From a virus, in IMG/VR virus record IMGVR_UViG_3300022752_000282, positions 1 to 29,735 of that record: a DNA stretch of 29,735 nt. One strand, 5' to 3'. The first letter of the stretch is position 1. Each line of letters begins with the position of its first letter. The notes below the pieces were generated by a model. It saw only the letters and a list, made by a program, of their open reading frames with translations, was not told where the DNA came from and made no database searches. This document shows positions 1 to 7,004 of the stretch, one piece after another. Made by a program: the position numbers and the translations under genes.

Positions 1-523
1 CAGTTCCAAAAACGTCTACACTTGCATCATTATTTAGCAAAGTGAAATTTACAGTTTCGGTTTTATCATCCCAATGAAAGCCTTTTATACTAAATTCGTT
101 TGAAGCTTCTGACAATGAATCAGTTATCCAATTAAAATACTGTGAATAGGTGGCATCATCTTTTTTCTTTTTGCCGTCATTCTGTTTGTAAATGTCAATG
201 ATTGAAATCGAGCCATCATCTTCACGAACAGTTTTAGCAAACATTTTGGTTTCACCCTTTGCATTTTTTAATTTGTTCGACACATCGGTCCAATCTTGTT
301 CTTCCATTTTGTCGGCGTACTCTAAAAAGTTTGGACGAACATTTAACATTCTTAAAACGTTTTTCAGAGCAGATCCTGTTAGAGGTGTATCATTTAAATA
401 GATACCATTATCAATTTGTAATTCATTAATTTTAAAAGAACTTTCGTTACGATTACCCAAACGATTGATGATTTTCTCACCTTGTTCTTTAATTAATTCA
501 ATTGTTCGACTGTTGTTTGACAT
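1..523 (-). CDS. Hypothetical protein, 3' end cut by window edge (weak DUF932 resemblance)
   Basis: An open frame of 174 codons starts at an ATG (521-523) and runs without a stop off the left edge, so the C-terminus is missing. The protein begins MSNNSRTIELIKEQGEK. It then has a stretch LNDTPLTGSALKNVLRMLNV followed by a predicted helical region and lysine-rich loops. The 'L-x-D-x-P-L-T ... L ... L-x-V' spacing recalls the start of the DUF932 phage/plasmid family, but the match is by eye and weak. It follows the intrinsic terminator at 601-647, so it is probably transcribed separately from the gene at 692-1084. The leader is A/T-rich with no Shine-Dalgarno sequence. There is no signal peptide or membrane segment in the visible part. 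The gene is real with good confidence; its function is unknown. Confidence 0.7.
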   Translation of the reverse strand, partial: MSNNSRTIELIKEQGEKIINRLGNRNESSFKINELQIDNGIYLNDTPLTGSALKNVLRMLNVRPNFLEYADKMEEQDWTDVSNKLKNAKGETKMFAKTVREDDGSISIIDIYKQNDGKKKKDDATYSQYFNWITDSLSEASNEFSIKGFHWDDKTETVNFTLLNNDASVDVFGT

Positions 524-600
524 AAATATGAAATTTAAAAAATGATAAATTAATTTTGTTTTCAATAATAATATGCAGAAAAAAAATAAAGTTTTAATTT

Positions 601-647
601 TTTTTAAAAAAAAATAAAAAAAAAACGTGACTTTTTTGAGTCACGTT
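601..647 (-). terminator. Intrinsic terminator after the 692-1084 gene
   Basis: An 8-bp perfect stem (AACGTGAC at 624-631 pairs with GTCACGTT at 640-647) has an 8-base loop. On the minus strand it is followed by a long run of T (plus-strand A-rich tract 606-623). It lies 45 bases beyond the stop codon of the gene at 692-1084. Confidence 0.85.
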
Positions 648-1121
648 AAAACGAGTTCTTTGAAAAATGAAATAATGTTTAAAAAATGTATTTAGTTTTT
701 GTTAACTGTTTCCTTTTCCTCTAAAGAAACTTTAATACGATTGATGTGCTCGTACTGTTTGTCAATTCGAGAATCAATGTAACTTTTAAGATGTTCAAAA
801 TCTCGACAATGTAAATCTCTTATGTTAAGATCAACTTCGTCAATACGTTTTGATAAATCTTTTGTTACTCCATAATAAATGTCATCAATGTTTTGATTGC
901 TTTCATGGATTCTTTTTGACAACATTTCATAATCATTTTGAGAATTAGCCTCTAGTCTGTTAATGCCTTTTGTATTTCCAATAACTGTTCGGTGTGTCTT
1001 GACCATCCAAAAAATTGCGTAGATAATCCCAACTAGAACTGATCCACTTAGAGTGCCCAAAACAAATAATAAAATTGGATTCATAATGTATTGAATTTTT
1101 TTGTATCAAAGAACTCGTTTT
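648..1121. repeat. Perfect 16-bp inverted repeat bracketing one gene
   Basis: AAAACGAGTTCTTTGA at 648-663 is exactly the reverse complement of TCAAAGAACTCGTTTT at 1106-1121. The right arm lies in the leader of the gene at 692-1084, just after the stop of the preceding gene. The left arm lies in its 3' untranslated region, directly before the terminator stem. The match stops sharply at both ends and no target-site duplication is visible, which argues against a simple transposon. Confidence 0.9.
692..1084 (-). CDS. Small membrane-anchored coiled-coil protein, unknown function
   Basis: 130 aa. Residues 3-27 form a hydrophobic segment (LLFVLGTLSGSVLVGIIYAI) followed by a positively charged stretch, consistent with an N-terminal membrane anchor with the rest in the cytoplasm. 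Residues about 45-125 are polar and heptad-like, with repeated 'SKRI...NI.D' spacing, suggesting a long coiled coil. I recognise no family. The ATG at 1084 lies 22 bases from one arm of a perfect 16-bp inverted repeat, and the other arm lies between the stop codon and the terminator. The gene is therefore a discrete unit with complementary 5' and 3' untranslated regions. A spanin or superinfection-exclusion role would fit the shape, but nothing in the sequence proves either. Confidence 0.8.
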   Translation of the reverse strand: MNPILLFVLGTLSGSVLVGIIYAIFWMVKTHRTVIGNTKGINRLEANSQNDYEMLSKRIHESNQNIDDIYYGVTKDLSKRIDEVDLNIRDLHCRDFEHLKSYIDSRIDKQYEHINRIKVSLEEKETVNKN

Positions 1122-1463
1122 TTAAAAATATTCAATAATGTGTGGTATTTTTTTTCGTTTTGCTAAATCAATTGAATGTTTGGTTCCTAAACTTTCGCCA
1201 TCCCAAAATGCAACAAGAAGGTCAGAGTTTTCAACGATTTGTTTATTCCTAACAAACCCAGCCTGTTTTCCATGATTTTCCCAATCAGGTAGAAATACAG
1301 TAATAGGAATATTTTTTTCTGCTGCATACTGTTCAGCAAGTCTATCCGCGCCTTTTGCTCCACCTGAAACAATACTTGTAAGACCAACGAATAAACTGTC
1401 TATACACCTTTTAAGTCTTTCATAATCGGTAAATCCCCGACTTCCAATAATTGCAACTCTCAT
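1122..1463 (-). CDS. DUF2493 / YspA-like SLOG-fold nucleotide-binding protein
   Basis: I choose the ATG at 1463 because the conserved strand MRVAIIGSRGF begins there. The longer frame to 1496 adds only an unconserved 11-residue extension, and AAAATAAAA precedes the inner ATG. The resulting 113 aa contain IGSRGFTDY near the start, then IVSGGAKGADRLAEQYA in the middle, then a FLPDW...GK..GF.RN..IV region. This is the signature of the DUF2493 (YspA/YAcAr) branch of the SLOG Rossmann superfamily, related to DprA and LOG. Family members bind nucleotides or nucleotide-derived ligands; some bacterial relatives are predicted ligand sensors in conflict systems. The phage substrate is unknown. It lies 51 bases downstream of the sulfotransferase and probably shares its transcript. 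Confidence 0.85.
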   Translation of the reverse strand: MRVAIIGSRGFTDYERLKRCIDSLFVGLTSIVSGGAKGADRLAEQYAAEKNIPITVFLPDWENHGKQAGFVRNKQIVENSDLLVAFWDGESLGTKHSIDLAKRKKIPHIIEYF

Positions 1464-1514
1464 TTTTATTTTATTTTGTATTTGTATATTATACACGGTA
1501 AAATAAAAAAAGTT

Positions 1515-2327
1515 TTAATAATTAAAGTATTGATAAAACCAATGATAATTTTCTCTAATCCAATTACAAACGTTCAATCCCAAAATTTGTTCAGAATTGC
1601 TTTGTAACGGTTGAATTTTTTTCCGTATAGTATGATTGCCATAGATTCCATAAACATCATCATCCTCAACTGTAATTTGCTCAACATTGTCAAAGTCATG
1701 GTTATAGTTTGGTAAACCTATGTAATTATAAAATCTATTCATTTCGACTTGTGGCTGTTTACACAAATTCTCATACTTAATAACTAACATTTTCCGTTCA
1801 ATTTCTTCTCGAATAATTTGATATAGTCGTTCAAATGCTAAACCAACAGGTTGTGAGGAGGCCCAAATTTCCACTCGCTTTTCAGTTGTTGTACCACGCA
1901 TTTCACCATGTGAAACAATACCCGAATCTTTGTGTTGATTATTTCGAAAGTTTTTTTCCATTGAAGCAAATACATCAATTGGATTTCTTATTAAACAAAC
2001 CACTTTGGGATCTGGATAAAACGAATTTAAAAAATTGTAATGTATTCCCCATCCTCTACTCTTATCAAGAACATACGACTTGTCGGTAACACCATTAAAA
2101 AATCCCAACATTCCATCATGACAGAAATTAAGAAATCCTTTTCGCATTAGTTCAGAATCTTGTGCAATAAATTCAGGTGAATTGGTATAATTGCCACGAG
2201 CAGCATACACAAGTTCAAGAACACCTGAAGTGGGTGTTACATAAAAATCAGGATTTTGTCCAACGATATTTTGAAATAGGGTTGAACCGCTACGAGGTAG
2301 TGAACTTTGAAAAAATATTTTTTTCAT
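1515..2327 (-). CDS. Sulfotransferase family protein (PAPS-dependent)
   Basis: 270 aa. The N-terminus carries the 5'-phosphosulfate-binding loop SSLPRSGST (residues 8-16). The second PAPS-binding signature, IRNPIDVFAS (113-122), supplies the expected Arg114 and Ser122. YENL (about 197-200) fits the conserved acceptor-side region. These are the hallmarks of the Sulfotransfer_1/3 families, which move sulfate from PAPS to a hydroxyl or amine on sugars, lipids or proteins. There is no signal peptide, so it should act in the host cytoplasm. Its ATG directly follows the stop codon of the glycosyltransferase-like gene with no gap, which implies translational coupling and a shared substrate, probably a glycan. 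Whether the target is a virion protein or a host surface polymer cannot be told. Confidence 0.88.
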   Translation of the reverse strand: MKKIFFQSSLPRSGSTLFQNIVGQNPDFYVTPTSGVLELVYAARGNYTNSPEFIAQDSELMRKGFLNFCHDGMLGFFNGVTDKSYVLDKSRGWGIHYNFLNSFYPDPKVVCLIRNPIDVFASMEKNFRNNQHKDSGIVSHGEMRGTTTEKRVEIWASSQPVGLAFERLYQIIREEIERKMLVIKYENLCKQPQVEMNRFYNYIGLPNYNHDFDNVEQITVEDDDVYGIYGNHTIRKKIQPLQSNSEQILGLNVCNWIRENYHWFYQYFNY

Positions 2328-3203
2328 TTAATATAGAATTTCGTCAATATTGAATAGTGTACTTGGATCTGTAATGGGGCACTCGTGTACCATTCCATTG
2401 AAATTATAATCGAAAAAATAACTGTCAGGCAATTTAAATTTTTGTGGCAACATTGCTTGTATATTTCTATGGATGCCATACCCAAAAGTATTACTTGATG
2501 TACCAATCCATAAAACTGTAGATGACAATCCTAACGCAGCTGCAGCGTGTTGCAAGCATGAATCAATTAGGATTCTTTTGTTTGAAAACAATAACAAAGA
2601 TAAAAGTTCCATGTTGGACATTGGCCGTGTTATTGCTTCGGTACCAGGAATGATATTAACTTCATTTCGGCAAATTTGAATAATATGGTATTGATTCGAT
2701 AAACGATTAACAAGTTCCTGGCCAACCACGTATGGGATATCTCGTGTCCATGAATAGGGATGTGGTTGTTCTGATAACGGACCTCCATTTGTTTGCAATA
2801 CTAAAATCGGAAGATCTCTTCTCCATAAATTAGAACCCAATTCAACTTGACGGTAATTGAATTGTACTATAGGTTGTTCATTTCGATATTCCAAATTATA
2901 GAGCTTACACCAATTTGGTATTAAATGTAAACTTTTTGTAATATGTTCTGTTGTATAATATGGCTCATGTTTGAATATCAAAACATCTTTTTCTTTAATA
3001 TAATTGTCATAGAAATAAGGAGTCGAACCGTGACGGTACACACGATAAACAAAATCAAGATTGAGATATATTTCAGGATATGCACAAACAACAATTAATT
3101 CTCTATCAGGATAGTTGTTTTTAATACAAGCAGCAACTGCAGTGGCAGCAATGTGTTTTCCCAGTCCACCTTCAATGTGAAAAACTGCATATTTATTTTC
3201 CAT
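2328..3203 (-). CDS. Glycosyltransferase, GT9 (heptosyltransferase)-like
   Basis: 291 aa. The N-terminus AVFHIEGGLGKHIAATAVA resembles the glycine-rich first loop of GT-B glycosyltransferases that act on nucleotide-sugars. The strongest evidence is near residues 211-245: ILIDSCLQHAAAALGLSSTV followed by LWIGTS and a FGYGIH motif. This matches the C-terminal donor-binding region of GT9/ADP-heptose heptosyltransferases (D/S...HAAAALG.P.V.LWG). The central LPILVLQTNGG fits the start of the second Rossmann domain. The protein is somewhat shorter than typical bacterial heptosyltransferases (about 320-350 aa). It is fused head-to-tail in translation with the sulfotransferase, with zero intergenic bases. 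The donor and acceptor sugars are unknown; it could glycosylate fibres or remodel host LPS. Confidence 0.75.
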   Translation of the reverse strand: MENKYAVFHIEGGLGKHIAATAVAACIKNNYPDRELIVVCAYPEIYLNLDFVYRVYRHGSTPYFYDNYIKEKDVLIFKHEPYYTTEHITKSLHLIPNWCKLYNLEYRNEQPIVQFNYRQVELGSNLWRRDLPILVLQTNGGPLSEQPHPYSWTRDIPYVVGQELVNRLSNQYHIIQICRNEVNIIPGTEAITRPMSNMELLSLLLFSNKRILIDSCLQHAAAALGLSSTVLWIGTSSNTFGYGIHRNIQAMLPQKFKLPDSYFFDYNFNGMVHECPITDPSTLFNIDEILY

Positions 3204-3227
3204 TATATCTCAATCTTGTTTTATGTG

Positions 3228-4451
3228 TTACTTAAAAAAACCAATCTTTTTCTCTTCAACAATAGTATGAAACAAAACTTCTTGCTGTTTGCTTGATGTA
3301 TAAAATTCAGCAAGGGTTGCGGGATATTCAATCTTTGGAAGTTTAATACCTAATGCCTTTGCTAATTTTTTTGCTTGTCCTTCAGAAATTTTACAAAATT
3401 CTTTACGAGCAATCAAACGTTGTGGACGTAACAGTGCAGTATCAATTTTTGAAATGCTGGTATTGAATGTTGCAATCACCATTAGTCCTAACATATCATT
3501 AAGAATGCCGTCGGTCATATTTAATAAATTGCTAATTCCAGTACTACGAACATTACCGTTTGACCTACTTTCCAAAAGTGGTTCTGCATCTTCAATTAAT
3601 AAAATACAATCACGGTCTTCTTCAAACACCCAGTCACTGATAAATTCAATCATTGCCGGATCAGTTAAATGGTCAGAAAATCCAGGAGGAACGTACAGTA
3701 TGCTTTTGTTTAATTTCGTTAATTGTTCCAAAAGCATTCTGATGTATTGTGTTTTTCCTGTACCCGGTTCACCGTGAAAAAGTATTAAACCTTTTGTTTC
3801 ATCAGTAATTCTTTTTATCATTTTTGAATGAAATTCAGCAAAGCCTTCACCGTAATGCTCATCCACGTGTTCAAACTTAGGAATTTTTCCTCTTAGTGAA
3901 AATGACTTAACGTAATACCCAGCGTTGGGATCTTGTGAAATAATTCCTACAGTCGACTCGGTTTCAATTTCAATAGTATTTTGGTGAAATACTTCAAACA
4001 ATTCACTTGCATCTTGCTCAGCTTGTTGGCGATTTTCTGTTGGGTAATAAACTTCAAATCCTTGAATAACATTAATTTCTTTTTCTTCACCTTCCAGAGC
4101 TTTACGATAATTTTCAATATTACTTTTGATGATAACAAGTGTTAACATTAATTTCTTTTCAGTGTTAATCCAAATTTCATTTGAAGAATCTATTCTAAAA
4201 GGCTTGAAATCCAATACAATATTTGACGAGTGTCTGCGTAATTTCCATCCTTGTGATAACATATATTCTTTAACCTTTGCTTCACTGATACGACATCCTG
4301 AACTATATGTTCCTTCAATATCGGTTGTTCCAAGCTCAACAAAACAAATTGCCCGTTCTTCAGGAAGTGATAAATTTTTGGTTCTTCCGTTTATTGCAAC
4401 CTGAGCTGCTAATGGGTCTTTATACAAATCATTCCAACTTAAATTGCTCAT
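3228..4451 (-). CDS. AAA+ family ATPase
   Basis: 407 aa. Residues 1 to about 200 form a domain I do not recognise. An AAA+ module follows: Walker A GEPGTGKT (about 226-233), Walker B CILLIEDAEP (about 280-289), a sensor-1-like VIATFNTS, and LLRPQRLIAR with candidate arginine fingers. The arrangement resembles the BCS1/classical AAA clade, where the ATPase remodels or unfolds a partner. The N-terminal region presumably selects that partner. No membrane segment or protease domain is visible. It sits between the repair gene at 4487-5443 and the sugar/sulfate-transfer pair, with short gaps (about 25-35 bases). The ATPase call is firm; the role (chaperone, repair helper or virion maturation factor) is open. 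Confidence 0.9.
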   Translation of the reverse strand: MSNLSWNDLYKDPLAAQVAINGRTKNLSLPEERAICFVELGTTDIEGTYSSGCRISEAKVKEYMLSQGWKLRRHSSNIVLDFKPFRIDSSNEIWINTEKKLMLTLVIIKSNIENYRKALEGEEKEINVIQGFEVYYPTENRQQAEQDASELFEVFHQNTIEIETESTVGIISQDPNAGYYVKSFSLRGKIPKFEHVDEHYGEGFAEFHSKMIKRITDETKGLILFHGEPGTGKTQYIRMLLEQLTKLNKSILYVPPGFSDHLTDPAMIEFISDWVFEEDRDCILLIEDAEPLLESRSNGNVRSTGISNLLNMTDGILNDMLGLMVIATFNTSISKIDTALLRPQRLIARKEFCKISEGQAKKLAKALGIKLPKIEYPATLAEFYTSSKQQEVLFHTIVEEKKIGFFK

Positions 4452-4486
4452 ACTTTTTTTATTTAGAATTAAAATAATTATATTAC

Positions 4487-5443
4487 TTATGAATTAATTA
4501 GTTTTGTTTTCAGCTCAACCTTTTCCTGTTTTCGTGGGCCACTTTTTCGATATTCTAAAACTGACAGTTCTTTTGCTTTTGATTCACACATAAACCATCC
4601 GTCTGTGTCCCAATCATTGAACTCGTCATATATGTAATCAGCGTGTGCAACAGATTTAGCTTCGGCATTTTCGTACAACTTCATCGAAGATGACCAATGA
4701 ATTACCATCGGTGCATCTTTCCAAGTTGAGGCTGCCAAATTTGCAGCTTCGTGGGCAGACAAATCTCCAGTGCAAAAGGTATGGTGAAATATATCAAAGG
4801 TGATAGGAACCCCGGTAAATTTGTGTATGTAATTATAGAGGTCATTCACACTATACATATTTGCTTTGTCATCATTTTCCACCACAATTCTTTTTTGACA
4901 ATTTTCAGATAGTTGTTTGAAATTTTTACACCATTGCTGCGTGGCTAATTCTTTGTCACCGTATGCACCGCCTACATGGATATTAAGACAATTCCAATGA
5001 CTCGGCGCTAATCCCATTTCATCAAAAATGCGACTGTGTTGTTCTAAGTCTTTGATTGACCTATTGACAGTTTCCGGATTAGGTGATGCGAGAATGGTGA
5101 AATGACTTGGATGAAATTCCAATCGTTGTCCGACACGTGTTGCGTATGTACCAATTGCTCGTAAAACACTTTTAATTTTTGGCCAATCAGGTAAATCATC
5201 AAATTCATATTCGGTCATCCATGGAAAAAGACATGAAGATATACGATAAAACTTGAAACCATTTTCTTCGTTCCACTTGATTATTTTTGCCAAATCAGTA
5301 ACATTTGCTAAGACAAGTTGACTGATATGTTTTAGACCTTTTGTTTCAAATGTTTTTTTGATAGCGCCACGATTGGTCATAATGCCATCCTTTGCGAGTG
5401 TCATATTGATACAAGCATATCCGACACGGTGGTTGTAATTCAT
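4487..5443 (-). CDS. uvsE: UV damage endonuclease (UvsE/UVDE-like)
   Basis: 318 aa, close to the usual 280-330 aa of bacterial UvsE. The TIM-barrel metal-binding motifs are present in order: RVGYACIN (6-13), RISSCLFP (67-74), EFHPSHF (109-115), NIHVGG (154-159), VENDD (188-192), FDIFHH (216-221) and IHWSSS (248-253). These give the His/Glu/Asp residues that bind the metal cluster. Enzymes of this family nick DNA 5' of cyclobutane dimers and 6-4 photoproducts, starting excision repair independently of UvrABC. The stop codon of the upstream small gene directly abuts this ATG, so translation is probably coupled. A phage copy would protect the genome against sunlight damage. Confidence 0.93.
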   Translation of the reverse strand: MNYNHRVGYACINMTLAKDGIMTNRGAIKKTFETKGLKHISQLVLANVTDLAKIIKWNEENGFKFYRISSCLFPWMTEYEFDDLPDWPKIKSVLRAIGTYATRVGQRLEFHPSHFTILASPNPETVNRSIKDLEQHSRIFDEMGLAPSHWNCLNIHVGGAYGDKELATQQWCKNFKQLSENCQKRIVVENDDKANMYSVNDLYNYIHKFTGVPITFDIFHHTFCTGDLSAHEAANLAASTWKDAPMVIHWSSSMKLYENAEAKSVAHADYIYDEFNDWDTDGWFMCESKAKELSVLEYRKSGPRKQEKVELKTKLINS

Positions 5444-5731
5444 TTAGATTAATTTACAAATTGGAATAATAACATAGTTTTCTTGTAGAACTCTATGTGG
5501 TTCACTAATTATTTTATTTTCAATTAACAATTCTAATATACCTAAATTTTCTGAATAGTTTTTGATTGCAACTTCATCAGTCTCTAATCTTTGTATATTA
5601 GTAGTACAAGTAGCGTAAGGACAATGGTCAACCGCATCTATTAAATTAAGTCGAGTGTGGCCTGATGAGTATTTTTGTCTCTGTAAATATAGAGTGTGTG
5701 TTTTACCGAATTGGTCTGTAAATGTCATCAT
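5444..5731 (-). CDS. Hypothetical small protein
   Basis: 95 aa, with no family recognised. It starts at ATGATG and overlaps the stop of the preceding gene by 4 bases (ATGA). Its own stop abuts the ATG of the UV endonuclease, so the three genes form a tightly coupled unit. The sequence is mixed alpha/beta with 'FTDQFGKTHTLYLQRQKYSS' at the start, two cysteines near the middle (DHCPYATC) and no membrane segment. The CPYATC pair could bind a metal or be incidental. Coding is supported by the packing of the starts and stops rather than by homology. Confidence 0.7.
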   Translation of the reverse strand: MMTFTDQFGKTHTLYLQRQKYSSGHTRLNLIDAVDHCPYATCTTNIQRLETDEVAIKNYSENLGILELLIENKIISEPHRVLQENYVIIPICKLI

Positions 5732-6021
5732 ACTAAATTAATTTTTTCTACTTGATCTTTTTCAATTCCTTGCAATATTGTTATAACATTGACAATCCTA
5801 GCGTGAAGCATTGAGTCAATAGTTACTACATCATCAAGTTGATTCAATGCGGAGCGAATCAATGCTAAATTGTAAACCTCATTGGAGTCAATTCTTTTTT
5901 TAGGTTGTCCATAAAATGCGCTCTCTTCAGGATTTAATTTTTCAATTTTAACTCCAGTTTGTGTAGCGTCAACTGATACTTCAGTTGTTGTTTGATAGTA
6001 ATTTGTTTCAATTTTCTTCAT
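5728..6021 (-). CDS. Hypothetical small protein
   Basis: 97 aa, acidic, with no recognised domain. The first half is polar and probably flexible. The second half (about 50-95) is helical (LIRSALNQLDDVVTIDSML...). It overlaps the next gene by four bases (ATGA), a typical phage coupling. About 70 bases of A/T-rich DNA separate it from the preceding gene, enough for a promoter, though I see no clear one. Function unknown. Confidence 0.7.
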   Translation of the reverse strand: MKKIETNYYQTTTEVSVDATQTGVKIEKLNPEESAFYGQPKKRIDSNEVYNLALIRSALNQLDDVVTIDSMLHARIVNVITILQGIEKDQVEKINLV

Positions 6022-6091
6022 GTGTTACAAATAATTAACAAAGTGAATATAAAAATAGTTCAAGTTTTATATGTAAAAAAGTAAAAAAGTT

Positions 6092-6523
6092 TTAATTATT
6101 AGTATCGAGCGATACAACTTTTTCTTTCAGAAGAGATACAGTGTCAATCATCATTTGTTTTCTCCATTTGAAACTCACTGGGTGTGGAAGTTTAGCAAAG
6201 GGTTCAAATTCAATATCAGTCAATGCTTGGTGTGCTTGATTGCCGAATGCTAATACAGCAAACCATTTGTCATGTTCGACTGTTCGCTTAACCCATTCTA
6301 AATCTGTTGGGAATTTTTCTTCTCTATTGGTTCCAATCATTGGTGTGCATTCACCAAAAAATATTTGAAAATCATTTTCAAGATATGGAACAATTCTACT
6401 ATATGTCGCATTACTTCTGTTTATTATTCGCAAATCATAAACAGGATTGCGTAGACGCCACCCATCCATTCGTGGACTGCCGTAAAAGTTTTGTAACAAT
6501 ATTAATACCTTTGGCGTGTTCAT
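6092..6523 (-). CDS. Putative uracil-DNA glycosylase-superfamily protein
   Basis: 143 aa from the ATG at 6523. That start forms a TAATG overlap with the previous gene's stop and lies just before the first conserved strand. An upstream ATG at 6550 would add nine residues. The layout resembles the UDG superfamily: a first strand with an active-site-like loop (VLILLQNFYGSPR), a central VLAFGNQAHQAL (as in 'V-x-x-G-x-x-A') and a C-terminal LPHPVSFKWRK, comparable to the HPS motif. The protein is shorter than classical UDGs, and the catalytic Asp/Asn of motif 1 is not obvious. It may bind a base or nucleotide without classical excision. The UvsE-like gene nearby fits a repair role. Treat the family call as tentative. 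Confidence 0.5.
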   Translation of the reverse strand: MNTPKVLILLQNFYGSPRMDGWRLRNPVYDLRIINRSNATYSRIVPYLENDFQIFFGECTPMIGTNREEKFPTDLEWVKRTVEHDKWFAVLAFGNQAHQALTDIEFEPFAKLPHPVSFKWRKQMMIDTVSLLKEKVVSLDTNN

Positions 6524-6975
6524 TAAGGTTTGAAGTTTATCTGTTTCCATTCCTCAAATAACATAACACGGCTTTCACGAAACATTGAAGACGGATTAGT
6601 GTTGACATCACCTTTATTACCAGTAACATGAATATCTAAACGATACGCCGATGTTGGATCAATTTCCATTTCTTTGCCTCGCTGGCTGATAATTTTATAA
6701 CTTGTAATTTCGCCGCCATTCATTTTTATTTGTAGTACTTTTCCTAAAACCTGTTTTCCTTTTTTTTCAGTTCCACTTAAAACCTCACCACGTACTGTAT
6801 CACCGATTTTAATTTCTTCTTGTTTTTTTCTGTCAACCTTTGCATTCGGTTTTTCCTCGAATCTTCCATCCACTGGAATGATTGCAACTTTAAAAGCAGG
6901 ATTGTCCGTGACAAGAGGTATGTATGGGCTATTATTACCCGCAACAAGATTTCTACTACCGTAATCTAATGGCAT
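6523..6975 (-). CDS. Hypothetical protein with possible SH3-like beta barrel
   Basis: 150 aa, with no family recognised. The N-terminus MPLDYGSRNLVAGNNSPYIP looks disordered. Residues about 50-115 alternate in a beta-rich pattern with KIGDTVRGEVLSG and GKVLQIKMNGGEITSYKII, suggesting a small barrel. The C-terminus (MFRESRVMLFEEWKQ) is helical. It lies directly after the large fibre gene and is coupled to the UDG-like gene by TAATG. The leader contains only A/T-rich sequence. It could be a virion or fibre accessory protein, but this is position-based inference. Confidence 0.7.
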   Translation of the reverse strand: MPLDYGSRNLVAGNNSPYIPLVTDNPAFKVAIIPVDGRFEEKPNAKVDRKKQEEIKIGDTVRGEVLSGTEKKGKQVLGKVLQIKMNGGEITSYKIISQRGKEMEIDPTSAYRLDIHVTGNKGDVNTNPSSMFRESRVMLFEEWKQINFKP

Positions 6976-7004
6976 TTTTATTGATTATTTTATAATGTAT
7001 ATAA

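Noticed and set aside
648-1121. Inverted repeat as terminal repeats of an insertion element
   Set aside because: The enclosed gene is not a transposase, no target-site duplication flanks the arms, and a terminator and gene boundaries fit the arms better.
1464-1496. Eleven-residue N-terminal extension of the DUF2493 protein
   Set aside because: The Rossmann strand starts at the inner methionine and the extension is low-complexity leader sequence.
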